Positions 13,287 to 13,928 of a stretch of 13,928 bases of DNA are shown here, piece after piece. The position numbers and the translations under genes are program-made. The stretch covers positions 1 through 13,928 of the forward strand of contig CAZVEE010000092.1 of assembly GCA_964625525.1 (NCBI GenBank), given 5' to 3'. Each line of letters begins with the position of its first letter. Position 1 is the stretch's first letter. The notes under the pieces were generated by a model. The model had not been told where the DNA came from, did no database searches, and was given only the letters and a program-made list of their open reading frames with translations. This DNA comes from CAZVEE01 sp964625525 (lineage in GTDB: Bacteria > Pseudomonadota > Alphaproteobacteria > JAJFIK01).

Positions 13287-13841
13287 ATGAGTGATGTGCT
13301 GGGGCCATCGCCCTTCAACGGCCCGCCGCATGATGGGGGCTTGACCGGAACGGCCGCGCGGCGGGCGGCCACGCCCCTGCGTGGTGTGCTGACATTGCCG
13401 GCGGGCTGTCTGACCATTTTCGGCGGTATAGTGCTGGTAGCGCTGGTGCTGGTCGTACTCGGTCTCGGTGTGGCCTTTCCAGGCTATCGCTCCACGCCCA
13501 TTTATCGCGAAGCACTGCGCCTCGTGAACGAGCACGACGAGGCGCGCGAGGCCTTGGGCGCTCCGGTGGTGGAGACCGGGCTCGTCTCCTTCATCAGCGA
13601 TTTCAGCACCACGGGCGAGGGCACGCGCCGGCTGTTGTCCCTACGAGTGTCGGGCGGCACGGCAGAAGGCACGCTCTATGCCGAAGGCCGCGAACAAGGC
13701 GGCCGGGTCTCCTTGGGGACAGCGCGACTGACCTTGCCGGACGGGCGCCGGCTGAGCCTTCTGCCCGCACTCGCCCCGGCCACACGCCCGGGCTTGGACT
13801 CCGTTTTCCCCCGTGGCGACGAGAATCGCACCGGGCGCTGA
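13287..13841 (+). CDS. Coa1-like (cytochrome c oxidase assembly factor 1 type) membrane protein
   Basis: 184 residues. A polar, Pro/Gly-rich N-terminus precedes one strong transmembrane helix (about 41-65). The C-terminal domain has the Coa1/Tim21 pattern: a helix with YREALRLVNEHDEAREALGAPV, then Gly-rich strands ending in GTLYAEGREQGGRVSLGTARLTL. The domain would face the periplasm or intermembrane-like side. In mitochondria Coa1 helps Cox1 maturation, and bacterial relatives are mostly uncharacterised. No oxidase genes are nearby. The usual aromatic residue near the end (GxW) appears as Val. Start 13287 has AAGGA 11 bases upstream, just after the 16-bp repeats. It may be co-transcribed with the isomerase gene. 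Confidence 0.7.
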   Translation: MSDVLGPSPFNGPPHDGGLTGTAARRAATPLRGVLTLPAGCLTIFGGIVLVALVLVVLGLGVAFPGYRSTPIYREALRLVNEHDEAREALGAPVVETGLVSFISDFSTTGEGTRRLLSLRVSGGTAEGTLYAEGREQGGRVSLGTARLTLPDGRRLSLLPALAPATRPGLDSVFPRGDENRTGR

Positions 13842-13873
13842 CGACCCAGCGTCGGATAGGGCCGCACCGTGCA

Positions 13874-13928
13874 TCTAGAGCGCTTTCAGGAAAAGTGTGC
13901 GCGGTTTTCCGCCCGGAAAGCGCGCTAA
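13874..13928. repeat. Palindromic intergenic element (alphaproteobacterial REP-like)
   Basis: Nested imperfect palindrome: outer arms GCGCTTTC (13880-13887) and GAAAGCGC (13916-13923), inner arms GGAAAA (13889-13894) and TTTTCC (13905-13910) around a 10-base loop. From memory, closely similar elements starting TCTAGAGC and ending near GCGCTAA are scattered through many alphaproteobacterial intergenic regions. The element reaches the window edge. It may end the Coa1-like transcript or simply be a dispersed repeat. Confidence 0.6.

Overview
The window looks like GC-rich alphaproteobacterial chromosome. The support is the fatty-acid gene content, a perfect TTAA-N7-TTAA site of the CtrA type in an AT-rich intergenic stretch, a Coa1-like gene, and a palindromic intergenic element at the right edge of a kind common in alphaproteobacterial genomes. 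Genus and species cannot be read from the sequence. No tRNA, rRNA, transposase, integrase or CRISPR array was seen.

Layout. Positions 1-1047 (+) hold the C-terminal part of a FadJ-type multifunctional beta-oxidation enzyme, closed by a strong intrinsic terminator. An alpha/beta hydrolase follows (1129-2073, +) and overlaps tail-to-tail with a leftward block. Read in the direction of transcription, that block is: a giant calcium-binding RTX protein (11785-7856), a MaoC/hydratase-2-type enoyl-CoA hydratase (7765-6908), a DJ-1/PfpI protein of the isonitrile-hydratase type (6897-6265), a VWA-domain lipoprotein (6148-4376), an acyl-CoA dehydrogenase (4196-3018) and a double-hotdog acyl-CoA thioesterase (2972-2061). 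To the right of a 573-bp regulatory intergenic region lie a rightward dienoyl-CoA isomerase/enoyl-CoA hydratase (12359-13201), a 16-bp tandem repeat, and a small Coa1-like membrane protein (13287-13841).

Function. Five genes act on acyl-CoA thioesters: FadJ, the acyl-CoA dehydrogenase, the thioesterase, the R-type hydratase and the ECH1-like isomerase. Together they could handle unsaturated, branched or otherwise non-standard acyl chains beside ordinary beta-oxidation. The hydratase and PfpI genes are almost certainly co-transcribed (10-nt gap), and the dehydrogenase and thioesterase very probably are (45-nt gap). The VWA lipoprotein and the RTX protein are envelope or exported proteins with no obvious metabolic link.

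The most striking object is the 1309-residue RTX protein. It has a seven-bladed FG-GAP propeller, a Calx-beta domain, three cadherin-like domains, a second Calx-beta domain, and an RTX array with a C-terminal type I secretion region. Its upstream region carries the CtrA-type site and several dyads. No type I secretion genes are present in the window. I found no clear evidence for a wholly new multigene system; the best leads are the regulatory region of the RTX gene, the acyl-CoA enzyme set and the repeat elements.
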